Shown: positions 19,990 to 29,620 of the stretch, piece by piece
Position numbering within the stretch: position 1 is the stretch's first letter
Layout of the letters: every line of letters begins with the position of its first letter
Assembly (NCBI RefSeq): GCF_000372725.1
Contig: NW_005197128.1
Location: 224,576-288,575, forward strand
Direction of reading: 5' to 3'
Length of the DNA: 64,000 nucleotides
From: Emiliania huxleyi CCMP1516
Lineage: Eukaryota; Haptophyta; Isochrysidales; Noelaerhabdaceae
Position numbers and translations under genes: made by a program
The notes under the pieces: generated by a model
Databases searched by the model: none
Told to the model about the DNA's origin: nothing
The model's input: only the letters and a program-made list of their open reading frames with translations

Positions 19990-21078
19990 TCAAGCAGGCC
20001 TGCGTTCCCTACGCGCGCGACCTCCACCATGCCCAGTCACGAGGTGCAGGTGGCGGCCATGTTGCTTGCCGCGGAAGCGCCTGGCCGCTTGGGCGTCCGA
20101 CGGGGTGGCCCCGCGATCCCACGAACTGCTTCCGACCATTTCCTGATGCGGCGCGCTGTGCGTCGGGCGGACTGGGCAAGTGCGGTCGCCCTCCTCAAAC
20201 TTGCGCACCAGCGCCGCGTCCTGACCAGGCGCGGACGTTTTGAAGGAGATGCCGGGCAGCATCCGCTGCGAGAGCGTGAGCCCCAGCGTCTCCGTCGCGG
20301 CGAAGAAGCAAGCCGGCTTCTCCCGGTCGCGATTCCTGCCGGCCCGCGTGGCAATGTTGCCCATGAAGATCGAATCCAGCGCCGTCGCGACGCGCCGCGG
20401 CAGCACGTACATAAAGTCTTGCCCGACGGTCGTGAACTCGTTCCCGCTCATGACGCCCTTCCAGCGAACGTCGCACCACGGCGCGAGCGGCTTGTAGAAG
20501 AGCAGATCGGGCCGCGTGAAGACGACGAGGTCGAACTTCCACCCTTGCGCCTTCTCGCGCTCCTCCATCATGACGTAGGAGCGGCGGATCGCCGACACGA
20601 AGCCGGCGACGGATTCGCGCACCAAGTCAAAGCACGAGCAGTTGCACGGGTGCAGCGTCATGTCTGGCGGCGCAATCAGCGGACCCGGTGGCTTCTTGAG
20701 GACCTCCCGATCCACGGGGAGGTAGCTAACGTGCAGAGAGGCACCCGGGAAGAGCGTCTGAATGCCAGACTTTAGATCGGCCATCTGCGTGTCGATCTCG
20801 GCAAAATCGTTCCTTCCCATCTTCACCGTCTTCCTCAGGGGCTTGAGCGCAAAGAAGAAGGCGCGATTCTTGGCATCGGGCGCGAGCGGCTCGACGACGT
20901 GATGCAAGAAGGATTTCCGCATGCGCTCGCGGTCGAAGCCGCGCACCACGCCGCCGACCAGAAAGGCGACGCGCGGAGCAGCAGCGGTGGTGGTGGCGGC
21001 GGGGCAGTAGCTGGTCGGCGCCGCCGCCGCGCTCGTCGCGAGGATGCCGTCGTACCAGCAGCCGCGCACAGCAGACAT
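19990..21078 (-). CDS. predicted glycosyltransferase-like protein
   Basis: 362 aa, single exon. The ATG at 21078 is preferred because upstream in-frame sequence is low-complexity. Visible: RVAFLVGGVVRGFDRERMRK near residue 35, a cysteine cluster HPCNCSCFD, and WKFDLVVFTRPDLLFYKPLA. The last resembles the RPDLLF-type acidic motif of several uncharacterised eukaryotic glycosyltransferases. No clear signal peptide. The C-terminus is Arg/His-rich and may contain non-coding read-through. It converges with the plus-strand fragment ending 45 bases away. Family not assigned with certainty; function inferred only from this motif. Confidence 0.55.
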   Translation of the reverse strand: MSAVRGCWYDGILATSAAAAPTSYCPAATTTAAAPRVAFLVGGVVRGFDRERMRKSFLHHVVEPLAPDAKNRAFFFALKPLRKTVKMGRNDFAEIDTQMADLKSGIQTLFPGASLHVSYLPVDREVLKKPPGPLIAPPDMTLHPCNCSCFDLVRESVAGFVSAIRRSYVMMEEREKAQGWKFDLVVFTRPDLLFYKPLAPWCDVRWKGVMSGNEFTTVGQDFMYVLPRRVATALDSIFMGNIATRAGRNRDREKPACFFAATETLGLTLSQRMLPGISFKTSAPGQDAALVRKFEEGDRTCPVRPTHSAPHQEMVGSSSWDRGATPSDAQAARRFRGKQHGRHLHLVTGHGGGRARRERRPA

Positions 21079-21847
21079 TGTGGATGCAACACGCGGCGCG
21101 TGTTCAACAGCACACAACAGCACACTGGCGGGTGACGCTGGGGCGAGAGGATCGTGCGTGTAGGGCGTTCGTAACACACACACACACACAGCACACAAAA
21201 CGCGGCTCTGATGGGCAATGCGCACGCCTAGTTGGGCCTCAGATCGCCCGACCGCGTCCCGGTGCTCTGCCGTCGGATTTGTGACGCCGCCGCACCGCGC
21301 CGCGGCCGGGGCGCGGGGGCCCTGCGGAGGCCGAGGATGGCCGTGGCGGACCGGGACGAGCTCTGGGAGGTGAAGTGTCAGTATATATATTGTAGAGACT
21401 GACCATGTGCACAATATCTCTCAATCTAGCTAAGCCAGGGGAGGCGATGCCGGGGCCGTACATGTTTCATGTACAGACAGCAGCTTGATGGTGTTTCGCC
21501 CGGCGTGCGTCCCGGAGCGGTGCCGGACGCGCGGTCCAGGGGAGGAAAACTCAGATCAACGCCGACGCCGCGATTCGACTTTCTTTTACTTCAAACAAAG
21601 ACGGTCGCAGCCAGCGTGATTTCTTGTTGGTTTTCAAAAATCTCTCTCTCAGTCGCACGCGCCGCGCCGCGCCGCGTGCGACTGTCAGGAGCGGATCCGT
21701 CAGTTAGTCGTGTTCACGCCGGCATCGTGATCTTTCTAACTTGCACAGACTTTAGTTCTGAAAAGAATTTTTGACCGCAGTGCCTGGGAACTTCAGCTGG
21801 CGCCCTGCAGCCTTCCTTCCCGGGACAAGCGCCAGCGCGGGAGGTGT
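21079..21847. other. intergenic, divergent promoter region
   Basis: Between two divergent genes. A (CA)n tract at 21175-21195 and AT-rich GTATATATAT near 21381 stand out. No coding signal. Confidence 0.5.
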
Positions 21848-23503
21848 ATGCCGGCGGCGATCGAGCTCACACCATCGCCACGCTCCTGCTTCGCCACGCT
21901 CTCGCCGTGGCACTGGCTACTGCTCACCGCCATCGCTCTCACCCCGACTCTCGCCGCAGTCATAGCCCTCGGCACTGCACACCGCCTTCATCGCTCTGCT
22001 GCTGAGCGCGAGTCGCGTGCCTCCGAGGCGTCAGCGCGGCGTGCGCAGTTGGTGAAAACGCTCGACGACGCGCAAATTGCCGAAGCGCGGATACGGCTGC
22101 GCGTCAGCGTCCCGACCTTTGCCCTCGGCTGGGCCCTCTTCGTCTTCTGCGAAGATATCTTTTCTCACATGTGCTCGCTCGTCGGCCCATCCGCGAGCGT
22201 GCCTGCGCCCATGCTCATTCCCGCGGCAGCCGCGCCCATCCTCGTCCTCCTCTCGTGCCGGCCGACTGACCGAGTCGCCATCAGATGCGCCTGCCTGTTC
22301 CTCGTCGCGAGGGAGCTGTATGAAGCCTCGTCGAGTTTGCACTACGTGCTCAGCGAGGAGTTGGTGGCTGCTCGCGCGGCCGGCTGGGACGAGTGCAGCT
22401 CGTACCACTTCTCCGTCCCAGCGACCAAAGCCGTGCTCGCCCTGTATCACGGCCTCTTCTACGCCTCGTCGCTGAGGCTATCGGCACGGCCGGCGCTCCA
22501 GCGGCTCTGGCTCGGCTTGCGATGCTACTTCGTCATCAACGCGCTGCTGAGGCTCCTCCCAAAGTACGCTCTTGCGGTGCACTTCGGCTGCTCCTCCGAC
22601 GGACCGGCGTACTCAGTGCTTGCGCTCGTCTACTTCTACGGCTTCGGCCTTCTCTTCTCCCTGCCGCTCACCGCCCAGAACCGTGGGAGGGTGCACAACC
22701 TCCTCGGCGGCGCCGGTCTCGATGAGCGCGCCAGGCGCACCTCCGCCGTCGCCGCCCTCTTTGGCCGAGACGGCTTTCGCTCGACGCGCAGCCGCGTGAT
22801 CGACGCCGTCAGCCGCTTCAAGGCTGTGCGGCTCTCCGCCCTCTCCACTGCGGTTCTCGGCGATTCGGCGGCGTCGGAGGACGAGCGAGCCCTTCTCGAC
22901 TCCCACGCGGAGCAGGCCAGCCTCGGAGGTGTTGACGCGTTCATCAGCCATAGTTGGGGCGACGACGCCGAAGCCAAGTACCGCGCGATCGAGCAGTGGT
23001 CGCAGGCCTTTGCGCAGGCTCACGGACGCACCCCGCTCCTCTGGCTCGACAAGGCGTGCGTCGACCAGAGGGACATCGAGCGCTCGCTGCGTGGCTTGCC
23101 CATCTTTATCGGCGGCTGCAACCACTTTGTCGTCCTCGCGGGAAGCACCTACCTTCAGAGGCTCTGGTGTGTGCTCGAGATTTTCTGCTTCCTCTCGCTC
23201 GGAGGCACGGTCTCCCGCATCTCGGTCTTGCACCTGGCGGACAAGGGAGCCTCGTCGGGCTTTGGGGGAGAGCTCGACGCGTCCAACTTCAAACTGGCGC
23301 AGACGGCCTGCGCCTACCGCAAGGACCGCGATCGCATCCTGGCGGTGATCGAGGCCACGTACGGCTACAACAAGCCGTTTGATCGCCTCGTCCGCAAGCT
23401 GCTCTCGACGGAGCGCGTGAGCACGGAGCTGGGCGACGCCTCCACCCGCACCACCACCGCCCGCACTACCGCCCGCACCACCGCCGGTGATGCCCTAAGA
23501 TAA
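21848..23503 (+). CDS. multi-pass membrane protein with TIR-like domain
   Basis: 551 aa, single exon. The N-terminal ~300 residues hold about six to eight hydrophobic segments (WHWLLLTAIALTPTLAAVIA, LFVFCEDIFSHMCSL, VLALVYFYGFGLLFSLPL and others). Residues ~360-520 read VDAFISHSWGDDAEAKYRAI, LLWLDKACVDQ, IFIGGCNHFVVLAGSTYLQ and RLWCVLEIFCFLSLGG. That is the TIR-like core, with FISHSW at strand A and a WCxxE motif whose glutamate matches the catalytic NADase position of TIR domains. Such membrane-TIR proteins are common in algal genomes; ligand and signalling role are unknown. The tail is Thr/Arg-rich. NADase activity is inference. Confidence 0.7.
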   Translation: MPAAIELTPSPRSCFATLSPWHWLLLTAIALTPTLAAVIALGTAHRLHRSAAERESRASEASARRAQLVKTLDDAQIAEARIRLRVSVPTFALGWALFVFCEDIFSHMCSLVGPSASVPAPMLIPAAAAPILVLLSCRPTDRVAIRCACLFLVARELYEASSSLHYVLSEELVAARAAGWDECSSYHFSVPATKAVLALYHGLFYASSLRLSARPALQRLWLGLRCYFVINALLRLLPKYALAVHFGCSSDGPAYSVLALVYFYGFGLLFSLPLTAQNRGRVHNLLGGAGLDERARRTSAVAALFGRDGFRSTRSRVIDAVSRFKAVRLSALSTAVLGDSAASEDERALLDSHAEQASLGGVDAFISHSWGDDAEAKYRAIEQWSQAFAQAHGRTPLLWLDKACVDQRDIERSLRGLPIFIGGCNHFVVLAGSTYLQRLWCVLEIFCFLSLGGTVSRISVLHLADKGASSGFGGELDASNFKLAQTACAYRKDRDRILAVIEATYGYNKPFDRLVRKLLSTERVSTELGDASTRTTTARTTARTTAGDALR

Positions 23504-23639
23504 GGCGCGAAGAAGAAGAAGAAGGGTGGTGGGAGCGGCGGCGCTGGGCCAAGCAAGCCCGAGGCGGCCGCCGCCGCGGCGGAGGCGACGAAGCGGCGGC
23601 AGCGGTGGCGACGGTGGAGGCGGCGGAGGCGGCGGAGCT

Positions 23640-23955
23640 GGCTGCGGCGCTCGAGGAGAGCGCGAGGCTGGAGGACGATGCGAGGCGAGGGGCCGGTACG
23701 AGGTCGGGCTTCGTGCTGCAAGACGCAGCTCGTCCCTCCGAACTGGCGTCACAGAGAGCGAGGTGCCGCCCGAGCTGCAGTGCCCGCTGGCTGGGCACAC
23801 CTACCTGGAGAAGTGGTCTTCGCGATGGGCAACCACCGACCCATTGAGCAGTGCTCGAGCACACGAGCCTCACGCCGAACGTGGCGCTGCGCAGCATGTG
23901 CCGCCGGTACGAGCGGCGTAACGGGAGGACACGCGAACGAAAGAGGACCTTGAAC
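23640..23955 (+). pseudogene. U-box domain remnant
   Basis: Pieces of an E3-ligase U-box are visible: EVPPELQCPL (domain start), GHTYLEKW and TTDPLS, then in another frame LTPNVALRSMCRRYE (the typical U-box end). The middle (the usual PVxLPCGHxF segment) is missing and a frame change lies near 23855. It follows an Ala/Lys-rich stretch (23530-23690). Probably a decayed copy; an unseen intron cannot be excluded. Confidence 0.5.
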
Positions 23956-24455
23956 GTCGAAGCATGAAGGTGACCCCCGCCCACCGTCACCGTCACCAAG
24001 CATCCCCGTCGCTACCGCCCTCCACACCCGCCGCCCTATGGTTCACACTCGTCTTTGCCCAGAACACATGACAGAGCATTAGCGGGGGCGGGAGTGACGC
24101 GTGTGAAGAACTGGGAAATGTTCAGTACCTGTGTTGCAATGCTCAGCCGGATGGTAATTGGCAATCTCTGCCCGTCTGCACACCGGTTCACCGCGCTGCG
24201 CGCGCGCGCGAGGCGCGTGTGCCCGAGTGCCTGGGCGTCAATCACATCAGTCATGAGTCATCACCTTCAGAGAGCGCGTCTTCTCTGTGTCCAGCTAATT
24301 ACCTTCCCAGCCGCCAAACGACAGCGCTCGGTCTCGTGTGTTGAAATAACGCTCGAAACACCGCGAGCGAACCCCCCCTGCCTAGCACAGCGCTGCACGA
24401 CACCTCCATCACCAGCGTCCGGCCCTGCACTCTGCCACTGCGGCCCTCCAACCTC
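23956..24455. other. no supported gene
   Basis: About 500 bases between the U-box remnant and the CRAL-TRIO stop codon; nothing recognised. Confidence 0.5.
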
Positions 24456-25262
24456 TCAGCCCGGCGCCTGGATGCCGAGGCTCGCGAGGTCGTCGTGCGG
24501 CATGTAGCCCAGCGAGAGCGTCTCGAGGGTCTCGCGCTCGAGCAGCCGCTCCGCCTCCGCCTGCTCTCACCACAGCAGGAGGCGTGAAGAGGCGCAGAGG
24601 GGGGGAGGGGGGGGGGGGGGCGCACCATCCAGGAGGGGAGCCGCCGCGGCAAGTCGCCCCCCGTGAGGGAGATGCCGGCCTGGTCGAGCCGCTTGCGCCA
24701 GTCGCCACCGAGGACGGCGAACTTGGCGGCGGTGATCGGGTGGATCCACGGCTTGATGATCGACCAAGCGGTGCGGAAGACGAGGGGCGCCTAGAGCAGG
24801 CGAGGAGACGCCCGCTCCTCTCCATGCCTGCTGGGCTGTGGGGCGGCGCCGAGGGCGGGGGGGGGAAGGGGGGGGGGGGGGGGGCACGTTGATGATGTAG
24901 AACTGGTAGACCGTCTCGGGGTAGTACCAGCCAAACAGCTCGTTCACCTGGGTGGCAGCGACACGCGCCGAGATGCGCCGAGATGCGCCGAGATGCGCCG
25001 AGATGCGCCGAGATGCGCCGAGATGCGCCCACCTCCTTGATGAGGGAGAGGAGGCGCTTGTTCAGGTGCGCCACGCCCATGCCGCGCAGGTCGAGCACGT
25101 ACACGACCTAAGGCCAGGCCAGGTACACTTCTCCACACACACACAACGTGGTGGGGCAAGGGCCAGGGCAGCCCCCTCGCGACTCCGCGTCTAGAGGACA
25201 GGAGGTAGCACGGCATTCAAAGTGCAAGGCCCGGTGCGCGTGGGTGAGCGGTGTGAGTGTGT

Positions 25263-25321
<59 letters not shown>

Positions 25322-28128
25322 CCACCTTGTACAGCCGCCTCCCCTTCGCCTTTGAGTTGGCGGCGTTGTACAGCCGCGCAACCTACGTGCTGAGTCCGCC
25401 AGCCTCGGGGCGGGAGCACGGTGTCGTGCAGAGTCTTCAGAGCAGCGCGTGAGTACGAGCGACACAGACACAGTGAGTACAGCGGAGTACGGCCGAGTAC
25501 GGCTGAGTGCGTGTCCTCTCGAGCGCGGTTGTTGGAGTGCGAGAGTGCGGGCTCCGCTTCTAGGGCCCGCCACCTCGCGCGTGTACGCCTGGTGCTGGAT
25601 GTAGCTCTCCTGAGGCAGGGCAGGGTCGATGGAGAGGTGGCCCTCGTCCGCGTCGGAGGAGATATGGGGAGGTGTGGGGAGGTGTGGGGAGATATGGGGA
25701 GGTGTGGGGAGGTGTGGGGAGATATGGGGAGATGCGGGGAGGTGTGGGGAGGTGTGGGGAGATGCGGGGAGGTGTGGGGAGATGTGGGGAGGTGTGGGGA
25801 GATGTGGGGAGGTGTGGGGAGATGCGGGGAGGTGTGGGGAGGTGTGGGGAGGTGTGGGGAGGTGTGGGGAGATGTGAGGAGGTTTGGGGAGATGTGGGGA
25901 GGTGTGGGGAGATATGGGGAGACGGGTCATTCGATGTGCAAGGCCCGGTGCGCGAGTGCATGAGTGCGCGAGTGCGGGTGCGGCCCGCCTCCGCAAAGTG
26001 CTCAAACAGCCTCCCCACGTCCGTCTGGCCGATCCGCTCGCAGAGCACGACGTGGCCGTCGCGGTCAAAGCCGACGGGTCCTACGTGCTGAGTGCACCGA
26101 AGTCAGGGCGGGGCTGCGGCATCGTGCAGCGTTTACAGAGCAGCGCGTGAGTACGAGGGGGTACGAGTGCAGTGAGGACAGCGGAATGCGGCGGAGTGCA
26201 GCGGATTGGTTGTCCTCTCGAGCGCGAGTTGGAGTACAGGAATGCGTGCTTGCTTCTAGGCGACGTGGCCTGAGGGGCAAACCTCCTCGAAGAGCGCGCG
26301 GTCCAGAGGCGGGTCGCGCACCAGCCGCCCCACCCCCACCTGTGGCCAGTCAGTCAGTGAGTGGTACGCGCGTCCCTGGCGCGGACGACGGGGCCACACG
26401 CACGGAGGCAAAGAGAAAGGGCGCATTGCTCACGAGGGCGGTGTGTGCTATCTCAGGGAGAGGCATCACCGCAGGCAACAGTGCGGTCGCCTCACTCTCT
26501 CTCGAGTGTCACCTGCGGACGACGGAAAGACAAGGCGGTGAGTGTTGGCCTGGCTAGGAGACACGCAAGCGGCGCTCTCCCACCTCCAGCCCTCCTCCGC
26601 GCCAACTCCCGGCCTCCCTCGACCGATCTCGACCGATCTCGACCAGTCTCAATCGCGTCGCATCTCGGCGGCATCTCGGCGGCATCTCGACGGCATCTCG
26701 GCGGCATCTCGGCGGCATCTCGGCGGCATCTCGGCGGCATCTCGGCGGCATCTCGGCGGCATCTCTGGCCCGCCTCCTCCCGCCAGCCGAGCGCGCGCTC
26801 CAGAAAGACAAAGGCGCACTCTGCCCAGTCGGCGCGGTACGCGTACCTAGTGACCACTCGGTGCCTCGAGACCTCGCGAGTTCTGTGACTCGGGCCGGCC
26901 GGCGCGGTGACGCGTGCCCGCGGATGAATGTGACGAGGAGGTCTCGCGGCGTAGTGGCGAACCGCGCCTCGCCAAGCCAAGCGCGGACCTGCGGGGAGGT
27001 ATGGGGAGATGTGGGGAGATGCGGCGGTGGAGGGGGGCGGGGGAAGGCGCGTACGCCGAGGACTGCGAACTGATGGCGGCGGCGGCTGTTGTTGTTGTCT
27101 TAGCAAGACCTCCCCAACTCTCGCCGGACCTGCCGCATCTCGCCGCATCTCGAGCACTAGTGCGTCTCAGGGTCCATTCCGACCTCTCAGTGCGCGCGAG
27201 TGCTCATTAGCGCGCATTCCCTCGCACCATTCTGCCCTGAGTCGCGCGGCATCTCGCTCTACCATTCGCCTTTTGGGCTACCTCGAGCTCGGGAGGCGAG
27301 AGGAGCGCCCACTCGCACGCCGGTGCAAAGCCCTTCTTTGGCACCTGCCCCGCCCGCAGCGCCGTGCTCAGCCGTTGCCCCGCAGCGCCGGTGTGTGTGG
27401 CCGAGATGTAGCCGAGATGTGGCCGAGAGAGAGCGAGAGCGAGAGAGCGAGAGAGCGAGAGAGCGAAAGAGAGCGAGAGAGTGAGAGATCGAGAGATCGA
27501 GAGAGAGAGGGAGGGAGGGAGGGAGGGAGGGAGGGAGGGAGGGAGGGAGGGAGAGGGAGGGAGGGAGGGAGGCGTGGGACAGAGCCGAGAAGTCGCGTGT
27601 CGCCGAGGAATGTCGTGTGTGACTGTCCGTTGCTGTCGTGCGATTTCGGGCCGGAGGTTGTGCTTTGTGTAGTGCTTTTGTGTAGCCGAGCGGACGTGGC
27701 CGATGAGCCGAGATGCGGTACCCTGGGACGTGCGGCTACGGTGCTGGCGGCGCACGTCTGGCAGCAGATTGTCGAGCGTCGGCTTGCGTGCCAACTTGAC
27801 GCCGACGGAGGAGGCGCTCGGCCGCGGCGACTGAGAGGGACGGGGCAGGCGGGTGGACAGGGCGTCTGGGAGGTGCTTGGCGAGCTCTTGGAGCACGGAA
27901 GCTCGCGTGTGTGGCGCAGGTTCGGCAACGGAAGCTCTCAGAAGGTTTTGCCTGCTGCGGCTGCACTTCGCCGCCGGCGGCGGCGGGGACGGAGGCGACG
28001 GCGGCCGAGGTGAGGACGAGCTTGAGCTGCGACTGGATCTTGGCGAGCTGTGTTGTGAGGAGGTAGAGCAGCACGACCTGCGCCAGCATGAGCACCTCTG
28101 GCCAGCGCGAGAGGCCGGCGCTGTCCAT
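24456..28128 (-). CDS. CRAL-TRIO (Sec14-like) lipid-transfer protein, membrane-anchored
   Basis: Thirteen exons in transcript order: 28128-27952, 27884-27756, 27344-27282, 26988-26918, 26846-26774, 26339-26283, 26087-25989, 25642-25574, 25382-25326, 25107-25033, 24947-24888, 24790-24626, 24563-24456; 400 aa, all phases close. A hydrophobic helix near residue 15 (VLMLAQVVLLYLLTTQLA) suggests an N-terminal anchor. CRAL-TRIO-N: LSPPELEVRAWL, DLLVTFIRGYAYRADW. CRAL-TRIO: GPVGFDRDGHVVLCERIG, VVYVLDLRGMGVAHLNK, NELFGWYYPETVYQFYIINA, GGDWRKRLDQ. The family binds phosphatidylinositol or other lipids in a hydrophobic pocket. Four donors are GC, eight GT. Two introns are homologous to each other and to two DGAT2-gene introns; another matches a NeuB-gene intron. 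Confidence 0.9.
24948..25032 (-). repeat. intron of CGCCGAGATG repeats
   Basis: 85-bp GT-AG intron, mostly six or seven copies of a 10-bp unit (GCCGAGATGC on the plus strand). Confidence 0.85.
25108..25325 (-). repeat. intron family A, CRAL-TRIO copy
   Basis: Whole GT-AG intron. After a long (CA)n tract (sense) it matches NeuB intron 2 over about 110 bases, including GCGCACCGGGCCTTGCACTT and CCTGGCCCTTGCCCCACCAC. Confidence 0.85.
25383..25573 (-). repeat. intron family B, copy 1
   Basis: 191-bp GT-AG intron. Sense strand carries CTAGAAGCGGA near the donor, CGCGCTCGAGAGGACACGCA in the middle and GACTCTGCACGA near the end. Homologous introns: 26088-26282, 38514-38701, 39025-39272. Confidence 0.85.
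25643..25988 (-). repeat. intron with GGGGAGGTGT/GGGGAGATGT array
   Basis: 346-bp GC-AG intron dominated by about 25 units of GGGGAGGTGT and GGGGAGATGT (plus strand, about 25670-25920). Its 5' part contains a 20-base match to intron family A. Confidence 0.85.
26088..26282 (-). repeat. intron family B, copy 2
   Basis: 195-bp intron homologous to 25383-25573 in the same gene, same orientation. Confidence 0.85.
26635..26770 (-). repeat. GGCATCTCGGC minisatellite in an intron
   Basis: About ten tandem 11-bp units within the CRAL-TRIO intron 26340-26773. Confidence 0.85.
27420..27575 (-). repeat. (GA)n / (GGGA)n tract in an intron
   Basis: Purine tract on the plus strand inside the CRAL-TRIO intron 27345-27755; flanked by GCCGAGATGT units. 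Confidence 0.9.
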
Positions 28129-29620
28129 AGCAGCGGCGAGGCTAGCGGGGCCTGTTTGACACGCGCGGGCGATGTGCCGTCAGACTCCGTCCTGGCCTTG
28201 GCTTAGCACGTTGTGGCTTGCTGCCGAGCTTCAGTCGGTGGGTGAAAAGAATTTTCGTGGCCCCGCTTTTTTACTTTTATTTACGGCCCTTGCCCTGCGA
28301 ACGGTGGGTGAAGAAGAATTTTCCGGTCGCAATCCTATTCGGCGTGACGTCCTCCCATCCTCTCTCGAGGTTCTCGAGGTGGATATCCTTTGGCCGCGTT
28401 GGGTAGCGAGGATTGGTGTGACGCGATCCATGCAGGCGTGGTTTCTGACGGCCGACCGTCAGTGCACGGAGTTGCCCCTTCTCCGACTGCCCCGGCTAGT
28501 TCCAGGGTTCGTCGGGAGTGACCCCTTCGCCGCCCTGGACCTAGCGCGGGTGGGTTAGAGGGGGCTCGCTGCAAGGAAGGGCTGTGTAAGAAGCCGATCC
28601 CCGTAGTCCGCCCCGTTCCTCCCATCCCTCCTTTGGGTTTGTATGTCCTTTCTTTACTGGGCACGGGACTGGCGCGCACTTGCACTAACACAGGTACACC
28701 ATGAAGAAGAATTCAACGTAGACACTGGGGACGGGTCTGGCCCCTGGGCGCCGCACTACCGCCACTGCGCACTGGCACCAACTGTAAAACACAGACAGGT
28801 ACACACACTGAAAGAAGAATTTCATGACAGTTTGCGGGCAGTCTCCAGTGTCACGCGTGTTCGTGTTCGCGTCGCCCTCGGAGTCGGTGACGGTGTACGG
28901 CGTGTGACGCGCAGGGGAGGGTGTGTGACGGCCTGGGACGCCCTGTCGCTGTCCGCTCTCACCGCTGCATGGTCCGCTGTCGGTCGGCTGTTCATTTGTC
29001 AATTTCCTCCCTGCCACCCCCTGTGCGGTGTGCGCTGTGCCGCGGCTCCGCCTCCGGCTGGCGCCGGCTGCTGCGCTGCTGCCGCGTGACCACAGTTTTA
29101 GCAGTTTGGACCGTCCACAAGAATGAATGAACGGCCTCTCTAGTTTCTTAACGAGTCAGATTGCCCGTCCCCCGGCGCGACATTCTACGTATATGCGCCC
29201 CGGCCGTGTACTGACGGAAAGAGCCGCGCCGCGCTGAGCGACTCGCGGCCCAGTCGGTAACGCAATACCACGCAACCTGGAGCAGCGGTGCGCGGCGCCC
29301 AAATTGTGTGTACGATGCAAGGAGAGAAAGTCCCTCCCTCCCCCCTCCCCCGCCCGCGCGAGCTGGCGCGGGGAGAGAGCGAGGGCGAGGCTCGGGGAGC
29401 GGAGAGCGGCTGGCTAGGTATTCGGGCAGGAGGACGGGCGTGGGGGAGTGCCCGGCCTCAGCTCACGCCACCTGGAAAGGGCAGGGGCAAGGGTCAGGGA
29501 AGCGTCTCCGCGCGCTCGCGCGGGGACAGGACAGTTCTGGCCGCCCCCGCTGTCAGTGTGAGGCCCGAGGTGCGCGTGGTGGAGTGCGGCGCCCCCCTGG
29601 CTCCTCTCGAGGGGTGGCGG
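28129..29620. other. intergenic, repeat debris
   Basis: Contains a diverged piece of the CTTT-tailed repeat (about 28600-28660), a copy of R4 (28661-28690) and several AAGAATTTT-type motifs (28244, 28313, 28811). The region around 29300-29600 is purine/pyrimidine-skewed. No protein-like exon recognised. Confidence 0.5.

Noticed and set aside
25255..25320. (GT)n tract read as Cys-Val repeats
   Set aside because: Microsatellite within intron family A.
28218..28406. Hydrophobic 62-codon plus-strand frame
   Set aside because: Short, in repeat debris, with repeated AAGAATTTT motifs and no family features.
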